Shown piece after piece: positions 1-12,420 of a stretch of DNA of 64,000 nucleotides. Every line of letters begins with the position of its first letter. The stretch's first letter is position 1. This DNA comes from Pisaster brevispinus (Eukaryota; Echinodermata; Asteroidea; Forcipulatida; Asteriidae). The stretch is taken from the NCBI GenBank assembly GCA_023634235.1, contig JAMKCF010000077.1, positions 372,001 to 436,000 on the forward strand. Direction: 5' to 3'. The translations under genes and the position numbers were made by a program. The notes beneath the pieces are model-generated. The model worked only from the letters and a program-made list of their open reading frames with translations. It did not search any database and was not told the origin of the DNA.

Positions 1-2606
1 TAAGGATGGTCAAATCACCCCCAAGGCAATATCGGATCTGCACAAGTTTAGCACCACTGTAAAGCCCGTCTCAAGGGCTCTCTCTACCGTGAGTTTGGGG
101 TTGCTGACGACTCTGTAGGCGAGGCGAGCGGCCTGGATGTAAGCCCTACCCCTAACAGAAATTGACCCCCCCCCCCAAAAAAAAAAAACCGGCTGCGAGA
201 CAAGGTCGTGCGGACCGGGGTAATGGGAATAACTCCCGATCTAGGCATGCTAGAGAGATGAATTTTTTACCTGAATCTTCCTTAGGTATCCCTGCATCCG
301 GAAATTGGACTTTTACGGCCGTTGCGGGCAGGCTTCACACCGGAAAAGACCAGCAAACGGGGACGCTACAAAGGCCCCGCAAAACAGCTTCATCTCGAAT
401 TTGCTGTAAAAGAGACAAACACAAAATAAGGATGGTCAAATCACCCCCAAGGCAATATCGGATCTGCACAAGTTTAGCACCACTGTAAAGCCCGTCTCAA
501 GGGCTCCCTCTACCGTGAGTTTGGAATTGCTGACGACTCTGTAGGCGAGGCGAGCGACCTGGATGTTAGCCCTACCCCTAACAGAAATTGACCCCTCCCA
601 AAAACCGGCTGCGAGACAAGGTCGTGCGGACCGGGGTAATGGCCCAATTTAACTGTGCGGTGAATTTGGGAATAACTCCCGATCTAGGCATGCTAGAGAG
701 ATGACATTTTCGCCTGAATCTTCCTTAGGTATCCCCGCACCCGGAAATTGGACTTTTACGGCCAATGCGGGCAGGCTTTACACCGGAAAAGACCAGCAAA
801 CGGGGACGCTACAAAGGCCCCGCAAAACAGCTTCATCTCGAATTTGATGTAAAAGAGACAAACATAAAATAAGGATGGTCAAAACACCCCCAAGGCAATA
901 TCGGATCTGCACAAGTTTAGTACCACTGTAAAGCCCGTCTCAAGGGCTCTCTCTACCGTGAGTTTGGGGTTGCTGACGACTCTGTAGGCGAGGCGAGCGG
1001 CCTGGATGTAAGCCCTACCCCTAACAGAAATTGACCCCCCCCCAAAAAAAAAAAAAACCGGCTGCGAGACAAGGTCGTGCGGACCGGGGTAATGGGAATA
1101 ACTCCCGATCTAGGCATGCTAGAGAGATGAATTTTTTACCTGAATCTTCCTTAGGTATCCCTGCATCCGGAAATTGGACTTTTACGGCCGTTGCGGGCAG
1201 GCTTCACACCGGAAAAGACCAGCAAACGGGGACGCTACAAAGGCCCCGCAAAACAGCTTCATCTCGAATTTGCTGTAAGAGACAAACACAAAATAAGGAT
1301 GGTCAAATCACCCCCAAGGCAATATCGGATCTGCACAAGTTTAGCACCACTGTAAAGCCCGTCTCAAGGGCTCCCTCTACCGTGAGTTTGGGGTTGCTGA
1401 CGACTCTGTAGGCGAGGCGAGCGACCTGGATGTTAGCCCTACCCCTAACAGAAATTGACCCCTCCCAAAAACCGGCTGCGAGACAAGGTCGTGCGGACCG
1501 GGGTAATGGCCCAATTTAACTGTGCGGTAAATTTGGGAATAACTCCCGATCTAGGCATGCTAGAGAGATGAAATTTTCGCCTGAATCTTCCTTAGGTATC
1601 CCCGCACCCGGAAATTGGACTTTTACGGCCAATGCGGGCAGGCTTTACACCGGAAAAGACCAGCAAACGGGGACGCTACAAAGGCCCCGCAAAACAGCTT
1701 CATCTCGAATTTGATGTAAACGAGACAAACATAAAATAAGGATGGTCAAATCACCCCCAAGGCAATATCGGATCTGCACAAGTTTAGCACCACTGTAAAG
1801 CCCGTCTCAAGGGCTCTCTCTACCGTGAGTTTGGGGTTGCTGACGACTCTGTAGGCGAGGCGAGCGGCCTGGATGTAAGCCCTACCCCTAACCAGAAATT
1901 GACCCCCCCCCAAAAAAAAAAAAAACCGGCTGCGAGACAAGGTCGTGCGGACCGGGGTAATGGGAATAACTCCCGATCTAGGCATGCTAGAGAGATGAAT
2001 TTTTTACCTGAATCTTCCTTAGGTATCCCTGCATCCGGAAATTGGACTTTTACGGCCGTTGCTGGCAGGCTTCACACCGGAAAAGACCAGCAAACGGGGA
2101 CGCTACAAAGGCCCCGCAAAACAGCTTCATCTCGAATTTGCTGTAAAAGAGACAAACACAAAATAAGGATGGTCAAATCACCCCCAAGGCAATATCGGAT
2201 CTGCACAAGTTTAGCACCACTGTAAAGCCCGTCTCAAGGGCTCCCTCTACCGTGAGTTTGGGGTTGCTGACGACTCTGTAGGCGAGGCGAGCGACCTGGA
2301 TGTTAGCCCTACCCCTAACTGAAATTGACCCCTCCCAAAAACCGGCTGCGAGACAAGGTCGTGCGGACCGGGGTAATGGCCCAATTTAACTGTGCGGTGA
2401 ATTTGGGAATAACTCCCGATCTAGGCATGCTAGAGAGATGAAATTTTCGCCTGAATCTTCCTTAGGTATCCCCGCACCCGGAAATTGGACTTTTACGGCC
2501 AATGCGGGCAGGCTTTACACCGGAAAAGCCCAGCAAACGGGGACGCTACAAAGGCCCCGCAAAACAGCTTCATCTCGAATTTGATGTAAAAGAGACAAAC
2601 ATAAAA
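1..2606. repeat. Three-dimer higher-order repeat, copy 1
   Basis: Private variants here recur about 2,606-2,608 bp downstream: GATGACATTTTCG near 701, GTCAAAACACC near 878, TTTAGTACC near 916, the short CTGTAAGAGAC near 1273, GTAAACGAGAC near 1716, GTTGCTGGCAGG near 2057 and CTAACTGAAATTG near 2314. Each is rare or absent in the rest of the window. The shared set shows that a block of three A-B dimers was duplicated as a unit. The left limit is unknown because the window starts inside it. Confidence 0.88.
166..188. repeat. Oligo(C)-oligo(A) tract preceding type A monomers (example)
   Basis: Here the tract is C11 followed by A12. It occurs once per dimer, before A bodies, and is the most length-variable part of the array: C9A14 at 1035-1057, C13A10 near 14506-14528, C7A21 at 27102-27129, C10A9 near 63367-63385. 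Some copies are interrupted, for example by C near 20151, by T near 57192, 58921 and 61086, and by T at the C/A border near 38893 and 51969. The corresponding position before B monomers is the stable CCCCTCCCAAAAA. Length differences may be partly sequencing noise, since homopolymers are error-prone. Confidence 0.93.
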
Positions 2607-5190
2607 TAAGGATGGTCAAATCACCCCCAAGGCAATATCGGATCTGCACAAGTTTAGCACCACTGTAAAGCCCGTCTCAAGGGCTCTCTCTACCGTGAGT
2701 TTGGGGTTGCTGACGACTCTGTAGGCGAGGCGAGCGGCCTGGATGTAAGCCCTACCCCTAACAGAAATTGACCCCCCCCCCCCCAAAAAAAAAAACCGGC
2801 TGCGAGACAAGGTCGTGCGGACCGGGGTAATGGGAATAACTCCCGATCTAGGCATGCTAGAGAGATGAATTTTTTACCTGAATCTTCCTTAGGTATCCCT
2901 GCATCCGGAAATTGGACTTTTACGGCCGTTGCGGGCAGGCTTCACACCGGAAAAGACCAGCAAACGGGGACGCTACAAAGGCCCCGCAAAACAGCTTCAT
3001 CTCGAATTTGCTGTAAAAGAGACAAACACAAAATAAGGATGGTCAAATCACCCCCAAGGCAATATCGGATCTGCACAAGTTTAGCACCACTGTAAAGCCC
3101 GTCTCAAGGGCTCCCTCTACCGTGAGTTTGGGATTGCTGACGACTCTGTAGGCGAGGCGAGCGACCTGGATGTTAGCCCTACCCCTAACAGAAATTGACC
3201 CCTCCCAAAAACCGGCTGCGAGACAAGGTCGTGCGGACCGGGGTAATGGCCCAATTTAACTGTGCGGTGAATTTGGGAATAACTCCCGATCTAGGCATGC
3301 TAGAGAGATGACATTTTCGCCTGAATCTTCCTTAGGTATCCCCGCACCCGGAAATTGGACTTTTACGGCCAATGCGGGCAGGCTTTACACCGGAAAAGAC
3401 CAGCAAACGGGGACGCTACAAAGGCCCCGCAAAACAGCTTCATCTCGAATTTGATGTAAAAGAGACAAACATAAAATAAGGATGGTCAAAACACCCCCAA
3501 GGCAATATCGGATCTGCACAAGTTTAGTACCACTGTAAAGCCCGTCTCAAGGGCTCTCTCTACCGTGAGTTTGGGGTTGCTGACGACTCTGTAGGCGAGG
3601 CGAGCGGCCTGGATGTAAGCCCTACCCCTAACAGAAATTGACCCCCCCCCAAAAAAAAAAAAAAACCGGCTGCGAGACAAGGTCGTGCGGACCGGGGTAA
3701 TGGGAATAACTCCCGATCTAGGCATGCTAGAGAGATGAATTTTTTACCTGAATCTTCCTTAGGTATCCCTGCATCCGGAAATTGGACTTTTACGGCCGTT
3801 GCGGGCAGGCTTCACACCGGAAAAGACCAGCAAACGGGGACGCTACAAAGGCCCCGCAAAACAGCTTCATCTCGAATTTGCTGTAAGAGACAAACACAAA
3901 ATAAGGATGGTCAAATCACCCCCAAGGCAATATCGGATCTGCACAAGTTTAGCACCACTGTAAAGCCCGTCTCAAGGGCTCCCTCTACCGTGAGTTTGGG
4001 GTTGCTGACGACTCTGTAGGCGAGGCGAGCGACCTGGATGTTAGCCCTACCCCTAACAGAAATTGACCCCTCCCAAAAACCGGCTGCGAGACAAGGTCGT
4101 GCGGACCGGGGTAATGGCCCAATTTAACTGTGCGGTAAATTTGGGAATAACTCCCGATCTAGGCATGCTAGAGAGATGAAATTTTCGCCTGAATCTTCCT
4201 TAGGTATCCCCGCACCCGGAAATTGGACTTTTACGGCCAATGCGGGCAGGCTTTACACCGGAAAAGACCAGCAAACGGGGACGCTACAAAGGCCCCGCAA
4301 AACAGCTTCATCTCGAATTTGATGTAAACGAGACAAACATAAAATAAGGATGGTCAAATCACCCCCAAGGCAATATCGGATCTGCACAAGTTTAGCACCA
4401 CTGTAAAGCCCGTCTCAAGGGCTCTCTCTACCGTGAGTTTGGGGTTGCTGACGACTCTGTAGGCGAGGCGAGCGGCCTGGATGTAAGCCCTACCCCTAAC
4501 AGAAATTGACCCCCCCCCAAAAAAAAAAAAAAACCGGCTGCGAGACAAGGTCGTGCGGACCGGGGTAATGGGAATAACTCCCGATCTAGGCATGCTAGAG
4601 AGATGAATTTTTTACCTGAATCTTCCTTAGGTATCCCTGCATCCGGAAATTTGACTTTTACGGCCGTTGCTGGCAGGCTTCACACCGGAAAAGACCAGCA
4701 AACGGGGACGCTACAAAGGCCCCGCAAAACAGCTTCATCTCGAATTTGCTGTAAAAGAGACAAACACAAAATAAGGATGGTCAAATCACCCCCAAGGCAA
4801 TATCGGATCTGCACAAGTTTAGCACCACTGTAAAGCCCGTCTCAAGGGCTCCCTCTACCGTGAGTTTGGGGTTGCTGACGACTCTGTAGGCGAGGCGAGC
4901 GACCTGGATGTTAGCCCTACCCCTAACTGAAATTGACCCCTCCCAAAAACCGGCTGCGAGACAAGGTCGTGCGGACCGGGGTAATGGCCCAATTTAACTG
5001 TGCGGTGAATTTGGGAATAACTCCCGATCTAGGCATGCTAGAGAGATGAAATTTTCGCCTGAATCTTCCTTAGGTATCCCCGCACCCGGAAATTGGACTT
5101 TTACGGCCAATGCGGGCAGGCTTTACACCGGAAAAGACCAGCAAACGGGGACGCTACAAAGGCCCCGCAAAACAGCTTCATCTCGAATTT
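2607..5190. repeat. Three-dimer higher-order repeat, copy 2
   Basis: This block repeats the marker set of the preceding 2.6 kb: GATGACATTTTCG near 3308, GTCAAAACACC near 3485, CTGTAAGAGAC near 3881, GTAAACGAGAC near 4324, GTTGCTGGCAGG near 4667 and CTAACTGAAATTG near 4922. Post-duplication changes include GGAAATTTGAC near 4645. Similarity in markers ends near 5190, where copy 1 has GTAAAAGAG but this region has GTAAACGAG. The next dimer carries GGAAATTTAAC near 5513, suggesting a further local event. Confidence 0.85.
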
Positions 5191-6013
5191 GATGTAAACG
5201 AGACAAACATAAAATAAGGATGGTCAAATCACCCCCAAGGCAATATCGGATCTGCACAAGTTTAGCACCACTGTAAAGCCCGTCTCAAGGGCTCTCTCTA
5301 CCGTGAGTTTGGGGTTGCTGACGACTCTGTAGGCGAGGCGAGCGGCCTGGATGTAAGCCCTACCCCTAACAGAAATTGACCCCCCCCCCAAAAAAAAAAA
5401 AACGGCTGCGAGACAAGGTCGTGCGGACCGGGGTAATGGGAATAACTCCCGATCTAGGCATGCTAGAGAGATGAATTTTTTACCTGAATCTTCCTTAGGT
5501 ATCCCTGCATCCGGAAATTTAACTTTTACGGCCGTTGCGGGCAGGCTTCACACCGGAAAAGACCAGCAAACGGGGACGCTACAAAGGCCCCGCAAAACAG
5601 CTTCATCTCGAATTTGCTGTAAAAGAGACAAACACAAAATAAGGATGGTCAAATCACCCCCAAGGCAATATCGGATCTGCACAAGTTTAGCACCACTGTA
5701 AAGCCCGTCTCAAGGGCTCCCTCTACCGTGAGTTTGGGGTTGCTGACGACTCTGTAGGCGAGGCGAGCGACCTGGATGTTAGCCCTACCCCTAACAGAAA
5801 TTGACCCCTCCCAAAAACCGGCTGCGAGACAAGGTCGTGCGGACCGGGGTAATGGCCCAATTTAACTGTGCGGTGAATTTGGGAATAACTCCCGATCTAG
5901 GCATGCTAGAGAGATGAAATTTTCGCCTGAATCTTCCTTAGGTATCCCCGCACCCGGAAATTGGACTTTTACGGCCAATGCGGGCAAGCTTTACACCGGA
6001 AAAGACCAGCAAA

Positions 6014-6041
6014 CGGGGACGCTACAACGGGGACGCTACAA
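6014..6041. repeat. 14-bp tandem duplication within a B monomer
   Basis: CGGGGACGCTACAA occurs twice directly adjacent (6014-6027 and 6028-6041), whereas every other monomer has one copy. It lengthens this dimer to 882 bp (A anchors 5471 to 6353). This is a private slippage event not spread to neighbours. Confidence 0.92.
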
Positions 6042-7794
6042 AGGCCCCGCAAAACAGCTTCATCTCGAATTTGATGTAAAAGAGACAAACATAAAATAAG
6101 GATGGTCAAATCACCCCCAAGGCAATATCGGATCTGCACAAGTTTAGCACCACTGTAAAGCCCGTCTCAAGGGCTCTCTCTACCGTGAGTTTGGGGTTGC
6201 TGACGACTCTGTAGGCGAGGCGAGCGGCCTGGATGTAAGCCCTACCCCTAACAGAAATTGACCCCCCCCCAAAAAAAAAAAAACCGGCTGCGAGACAAGG
6301 TCGTGCGGACCGGGGTAATGGGAATAACTCCCGATCTAGGCATGCTAGAGAGATGAATTTTTTACCTGAATCTTCCTTAGGTATCCCTGCATCCGGAAAT
6401 TGGACTTTTACGGCCGTTGCGGGCAGGCTTCACACCGGAAAAGACCAGCAAACGGGGACGCTACAAAGGCCCCGCAAAACAGCTTCATCTCGAATTTGCT
6501 GTAAAAGAGACAAACACAAAATAAGGATGGTCAAATCACCCCCAAGGCAATATCGGATCTGCACAAGTTTAGCACCACTGTAAAGCCCGTCTCAAGGGCT
6601 CCCTCTACCGTGAGTTTGGGATTGCTGACGACTCTGTAGGCGAGGCGAGCGACCTGGATGTTAGCCCTACCCCTAACAGAAATTGACCCCTCCCAAAAAC
6701 CGGCTGCGAGACAAGGTCGTGCGGACCGGGGTAATGGCGCAATTTAACTGTGCGGTGAATTTGGGAATAACTCCCGATCTAGGCATGCTAGAGAGATGAA
6801 ATTTTCGCCTGAATCTTCCTTAGGTATCCCCGCACCCGGAAATTGGACTTTTACGGCCAATGCGGGCAGGCTTTACACCGGAAAAGACCAGCAAACGGGG
6901 ACGCTACAAAGGCCCCGCAAAACAGCTTCATCTCGAATTTGATGTAAAAGAGACAAACATAAAATAAGGATGGTCAAATCACCCCCAAGGCAATATCGGA
7001 TCTGCACAAGTTTAGCACCACTGTAAAGCCCGTCTCAAGGGCTCTCTCTACCGTGAGTTTGGGGTTGCTGACGACTCTGTAGGCGAGGCGAGCGGCCTGG
7101 ATGTAAGCCCTACCCCTAACAGAAATTGACCCCCCCCCAAAAAAAAAAAAAACCGGCTGCGAGACAAGGTCGTGCGGACCGGGGTAATGGGAATAACTCC
7201 CGATCTAGGCATGCTAGAGAGATGAATTTTTTACCTGAATCTTCCTTAGGTATCCCTGCATCCGGAAATTGGACTTTTACGGCCGTTGCGGGCAGGCTTC
7301 ACACCGGAAAAGACCAGCAAACGGGGACGCTACAAAGGCCCCGCAAAACAGCTTCATCTCGAATTTGCTGTAAAAGAGACAAACACAAAATAAGGATGGT
7401 CAAATCACCCCCAAGGCAATATCGGATCTGCACAAGTTTAGCACCACTGTAAAGCCCGTCTCAAGGGCTCCCTCTACCGTGAGTTTGGGGTTGCTGACGA
7501 CTCTGTAGGCGAGGCGAGCGACCTGGATGTTAGCCCTACCCCTAACAGAAATTGACCCCTCCCAAAAACCGGCTGCGAGACAAGGTCGTGCGGACCGGGG
7601 TAATGGCCCAATTTAACTGTGCGGTGAATTTGGGAATAACTCCCGATCTAGGCATGCTAGAGAGATGAAATTTTCGCCTGAATCTTCCTTAGGTATCCCC
7701 GCACCCGGAAATTGGACTTTTACGGCCAATGCGGGCAGGCTTTACACCGGAAAAGACCAGCAAACGGGGACGCTACAAAGGCCCCGCAAAACAG

Positions 7795-8335
7795 CTTCAT
7801 GTCGAATTTGATGTAAACGAGACAAACATAAAATAAGGATGGTCAAATCACCCCCAAGGCAATATTGGATCTGCACAAGTTTAGCACCACTGTAAAGCCC
7901 GTCTCAAGGGCTCTCTCTACCGTGAGTTTGGGGTTGCTGACGACTCTGTAGGCGAGGCGAGCGGCCTGGATGTAAGCCCTACCCCTAACAGAAATTGACC
8001 CCCCCAAAAAAAAAAAAAAAACCGGCTGCGAGACAAGGTCGTGCGGACCGGGGTAATGGGAATAACTCCCGATCTAGTCATGCTAGAGAGATGAATTTTT
8101 TACCTGAATCTTCCTTAGGTATCCCTGCATCCGGAAATTGGACTTTTACGGCCGTTGCTGGCAGGCTTCACACCGGAAAAGACCAGCAAACGGGGACGCT
8201 ACAAAGGCCCCGCAAAACAGCTTCATCTCGAATTTGCTGTAAAAGAGACAAACACAAAATAAGGATGGACAAATCACCCCCAAGGCAATATCGGATCTGC
8301 ACAAGTTTAGCACCACTGTAAAGCCCGTCTCAAGG
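7795..8335. repeat. Two-dimer higher-order repeat, marked segment copy 1
   Basis: A run of uncommon variants, CATGTCGAATT (about 7799), GTAAACGAGAC, CAATATTGG (about 7860), CTAGTCATGC (about 8074), GTTGCTGGCAGG and GGATGGACAAATC (about 8263), reappears in the same order 1,738-1,739 bp downstream. The intervening dimer lacks them, so the duplicated unit is two dimers. Confidence 0.88.
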
Positions 8336-9532
8336 GCTCCCTCTACCGTGAGTTTGGGGTTGCTGACGACTCTGTAGGCGAGGCGAGCGACCTGGATGTT
8401 AGCCCTACCCCTAACAGAAATTGACCCCTCCCAAAAACCGGCTGCGAGACAAGGTCGTGCGGACCGGGGTAATGGCCCAATTTAACTGTGCGGTGAATTT
8501 GGGAATAACTCCCGATCTAGGCATGCTAGAGAGATGAAATTTTCGCCTGAATCTTCCTTAGGTATCCCCGCACCCGGAAATTGGACTTTTACGGCCAATG
8601 CGGGCAGGCTTTACACCGGAAAAGACCAGCAAACGGGGACGCTACAAAGGCCCCGCAAAACAGCTTCATCTCGAATTTGATGTAAAAGAGACAAACATAA
8701 AATAAGGATGGTCAAATCACCCCCAAGGCAATATCGGATCTGCACAAGTTTAGCACCACTGTAAAGCCCGTCTAAAGGGCTCTCTCTACCGTGAGTTTGG
8801 GGTTGCTGACGACTCTGTAGCCGAGGCGAGCGGCCTGGATGTAAGCCCTACCCCTAACAGAAATTGACCCCCCCCAAAAAAAAAAAAAAACCGGCTGCGA
8901 GACAAGGTCGTGCGGACCGGGGTAATTGGAATAACTCCCGATCTAGGCATGCTAGAGAGATGAATTTTTTACCTGAATCTTCCTTAGGTATCCCTGCATC
9001 CGGAAATTGGACTTTTACGGCCGTTGCGGGCAGGCTTCACACCGGAAAAGACCAGCAAACGGGGACGCTACAAAGGCCCCGCAAAACAGCTTCATCTCGA
9101 ATTTGCTGTAAAAGAGACAAACACAAAATAAGGATGGTCAAATCACCCCCAAGGCAATATCGGATCTGCACAAGTTTAGCACCACTGTAAAGCCCGTCTC
9201 AAGGGCTCCCTCTACCGTGAGTTTGGGGTTGCTGACGACTCTGTAGGCGAGGCGAGCGACCTGGATGTTAGCCCTACCCCTAACAGAAATTGACCCCTCC
9301 CAAAAACCGGCTGCGAGACAAGGTCGTGCGGACCGGGGTAATGGCCCAATTTAACTGTGCGGTGAATTTGGGAATAACTCCCGATCTAGGCATGCTAGAG
9401 AGATGAAATTTTCGCCTGAATCTTCCTTAGGTATCCCCGCACCCGGAAATTGGACTTTTACGGCCAATGCGGGCAGGCTTTACACCGGAAAAGACCAGCA
9501 AACGGGGACGCTACAAAGGCCCCGCAAAACAG

Positions 9533-10075
9533 CTTCATGTCGAATTTGATGTAAACGAGACAAACATAAAATAAGGATGGTCAAATCACCCCCAAGGCAA
9601 TATTGGATCTGCACAAGTTTAGCACCACTGTAAAGCCCGTCTCAAGGGCTCTCTCTACCGTGAGTTTGGGGTTGCTGACGACTCTGTAGGCGAGGCGAGC
9701 GGCCTGGATGTAAGCCCTACCCCTAACAGAAATTGACCCCCCCCCAAAAAAAAAAAAAAACCGGCTGCGAGACAAGGTCGTGCGGACCGGGGTAATGGGA
9801 ATAACTCCCGATCTAGTCATGCTAGAGAGATGAATTTTTTACCTGAATCTTCCTTAGGTATCCCTGCATCCGGAAATTGGACTTTTACGGCCGTTGCTGG
9901 CAGGCTTCACACCGGAAAAGACCAGCAAACGGGGACGCTACAAAGGCCCCGCAAAACAGCTTCATCTCGAATTTGCTGTAAAAGAGACAAACACAAAATA
10001 AGGATGGACAAATCACCCCCAAGGCAATATCGGATCTGCACAAGTTTAGCACCACTGTAAAGCCCGTCTCAAGGA
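9533..10075. repeat. Two-dimer higher-order repeat, marked segment copy 2
   Basis: This repeats the markers of the segment 1,739 bp upstream: CATGTCGAATT, GTAAACGAGAC, CAATATTGG, CTAGTCATGC (9813-9822), GTTGCTGGCAGG and GGATGGACAAATC (about 10002). It differs mainly in C/A tract length and in CAAGGACTCCC near 10070. It ends just before the anomalous B copy that follows. Confidence 0.88.
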
Positions 10076-10171
10076 CTCCCTCTACCGTGAGTTTGGGGTT
10101 GCTGACGACTCTGTAGGCGAGGCGAGCGACCTGGATGTTAGCCCTACCCCTAACAGAAATTGACCCCTCCC

Positions 10172-10400
10172 AAAAAACGGCTGCGAGACAAGGTCGTGCG
10201 ACCGGGGTAATGGCCCAATTTACTGTGCGGTGAATTTGGGAATAACTCCCGATCTAGGCATGCTAGAGAGATGAAATTTTCGGTCCTGAATCTTCTTAGG
10301 TATCCCCGCACCGGAAATTGGACTTTACGGCAATGCGGCAGGCTTACCGGATGACGCAGCAAACGGGGGAAGCTACAAGGCCCGCAAAACAGCTTCATCT
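10172..10400. repeat. Degenerate B monomer segment with clustered small indels
   Basis: Within about 230 bp this B copy has many single-base changes, mostly losses: CAAAAAACGGC, GTGCGACCGG, CAATTTACTG, TTTTCGGTCCTGAA, ATCTTCTTAGG, GCACCGGAAA, GGACTTTACGGCAATGCGGCAGG, GCTTACCGGATGACGCAGC and CTACAAGGCCCGC. Ordinary copies carry about 0-4 differences over this length. The changes begin and end sharply, with normal sequence on both sides. The pattern suggests an unpolished consensus patch or a locally decayed copy; the sequence alone cannot decide. Confidence 0.85.
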
Positions 10401-10622
10401 CGAATTTGATGTAAACGAGACAAACATAAAATAAGGATGGTCAAGTCACCCCCAAGGCAATATCGGATCTGCACAAGTTTAGCACCACTGTAAAGCCCGT
10501 CTCAAGGGCTCTCTCTACCGTGAGTTTGGGGTTGCTGACGACTCTGTAGGCGAGGCGAGCGGCCTGGATGTAAGCCCTACCCCTAACAGAAATTGACCCC
10601 CCCCCAAAAAAAAAAAAAAAAA

Positions 10623-11049
10623 CCGGCTGCGAGACAAGGTCGTGCGGACCGGGGTAATGGGAATAACTCCCGATCTAGGCATGCTAGAGAGATGAATTTT
10701 TTACCTGAATCTTCCTTAGGTATCCCTGCATCCGAAATTGGACTTTTACGGCCGTTGCGGGCAGGCTTCACACCGGAAAAGACCAGCAAACGGGGACGCT
10801 ACAAAGGCCCCGCAAAACAGCTTCATCTCGAATTTGCTGTAAAAGAGACAAACACAAAATAAGGATGGTCAAATCACCCCCAAGGCAATATCGGATCTGC
10901 ACAAGTTTAGCACCACTGTAAAGCCCGTCTCAAGGGCTCCCTCTACCGTGAATTTGGGGTTGCTGACGACTCTGTAGGCGAGGCGAGCGGCCTGGATGTA
11001 AGCCCTACCCCTAACAGAACTTGACCCCCCCCCCAAAAAAAAAAAAAAA
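10623..11049. repeat. Chimeric A monomer at an AA junction
   Basis: The A body ends with the A state GGGCTCCCTC but then has the B end state GCGGCCTGGATGTAAG and a long C/A tract, so it is followed directly by another A (anchors 10692 and 11119, 427 bp apart). The switch lies within about 50 bp between the two markers. The copy has lost one G in CATCCGAAATT, which breaks the usual open frame, and has GAACTTGACC before the tract. Confidence 0.88.
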
Positions 11050-12322
11050 CCGGCTGCGAGACAAGGTCGTGCGGACCGGGGTAATGGGAATAACTCCCGA
11101 TCTAGGCATGCTAGAGAGATGAATTTTTTACCTGAATCTTCCTTAGGTATCCCTGCATCCGGAAATTGGACTTTTACGGCCGTTGCGGGCAGGCTTCACA
11201 CCGGAAAAGACCAGCAAACGGGGACGCTACAAAGGCCCCGCAAAACAGCTTCATCTCGAATTTGCTGTAAAAGAGACAAACACAAAATAAGGATGGTCAA
11301 ATCACCCCCAAGGCAATATCGGATCTGCACAAGTTTAGCACCACTGTAAAGCCCGTCTCAAGGGCTCCCTCTACCGTGAGTTTGGGGTTGCTGACGACTC
11401 TGTAGGCGAGGCGAGCGACCTGGATGTTAGCCCTACCCCTAACAGAAATTGACCCCTCCCAAAAACCGGCTGCGAGACAAGGTCGTGCGGACCGGGGTAA
11501 TGGCCCAATTTAACTGTGCGGTGAATTTGGGAATAACTCCCGATCTAGGCATGCTAGAGAGATGAAATTTTCGCCTGAATCTTCCTTAGGTATCCCCGCA
11601 CCCGGAAATTGGACTTTTACGGCCAATGCGAGCAGGCTTTACACCGGAAAAGACCAGCAAACGGGGACGCTACAAAGGCCCCGCAAAACAGCTTCATCTC
11701 GAATTTGATGTAAAAGAGACAAACATAAAATAAGGATGGTCAAATCACCCCCAAGGCAATATCGGATCTGCACAAGTTTAGCACCACTGTAAAGCCCGTC
11801 TCAAGGGCTCTCTCTACCGTGAGTTTGGGGTTGCTGACGACTCTGTAGGCGAGGCGAGCGGCCTGGATGTAAGCCCTACCCCTAACAGAAATTGACCCCC
11901 CCCAAAAAAAAAAAAAAACGGCTGCGAGACAAGGTCGTGCGGACCGGGGTAATGGGAATAACTCCCGATCTAGGCATGCTAGAGAGATGAATTTTTTACC
12001 TGAATCTTCCTTAGGTATCCCTGCATCCGGAAATTGGACTTTTACGGCCGTTGCGGGCAGGCTTCACACCGGAAAAGACCAGCAAACGGGGACGCTACAA
12101 AGGCCCCGCAAAACAGTTTCATCTCGAATTTGCTGTAAAAGAGACAAACACAAAATAAGGATGGTCAAATCACCCCCAAGGCAATATCGGATCTGCACAA
12201 GTTTAGCACCACTGTAAAGCCCGTCTCAAGGGCTCCCTCTACCGTGAATTTGGGGTTGCTGACGACTCTGTAGGCGAGGCGAGCGACCTGGATGTTAGCC
12301 CTACCCCTAACAGATATTGACC

Positions 12323-12420
12323 CCTCCCAAAAACCGGCTGCGAGACAAGGTCGTGCGGACCGGGGTAATGGCCCAATTTAACTGTGCGGTGAATTTGAGA
12401 AATAACTCCCGATCTAGGCA
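12323..12420. repeat. B head with a local insertion
   Basis: This B copy reads GAATTTGAGAAATAAC where others read GAATTTGGGAATAAC, a substitution plus an added base at the 3' arm of the B-specific hairpin. The same dimer has GTGAATTTGG near 12244 and CAGATATTG near 12311. These are private changes. Confidence 0.75.

Noticed and set aside
162..488. 108-codon frame and its many relatives on the plus strand (also at 1031, 1899, 7126, 7995, 8864 and so on)
   Set aside because: The long versions begin at TTG and run through the C/A homopolymer; their extent depends only on tract length. They recur once per satellite unit, with no ribosome or promoter context, and frameshifts are tolerated.
1746..1985. 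79-codon minus-strand frame recurring across the array
   Set aside because: It is the reverse complement of the C/A tract region, with an F-rich stretch from oligo(T), and is open only when the tract length keeps frame. It is a by-product of the repeat.
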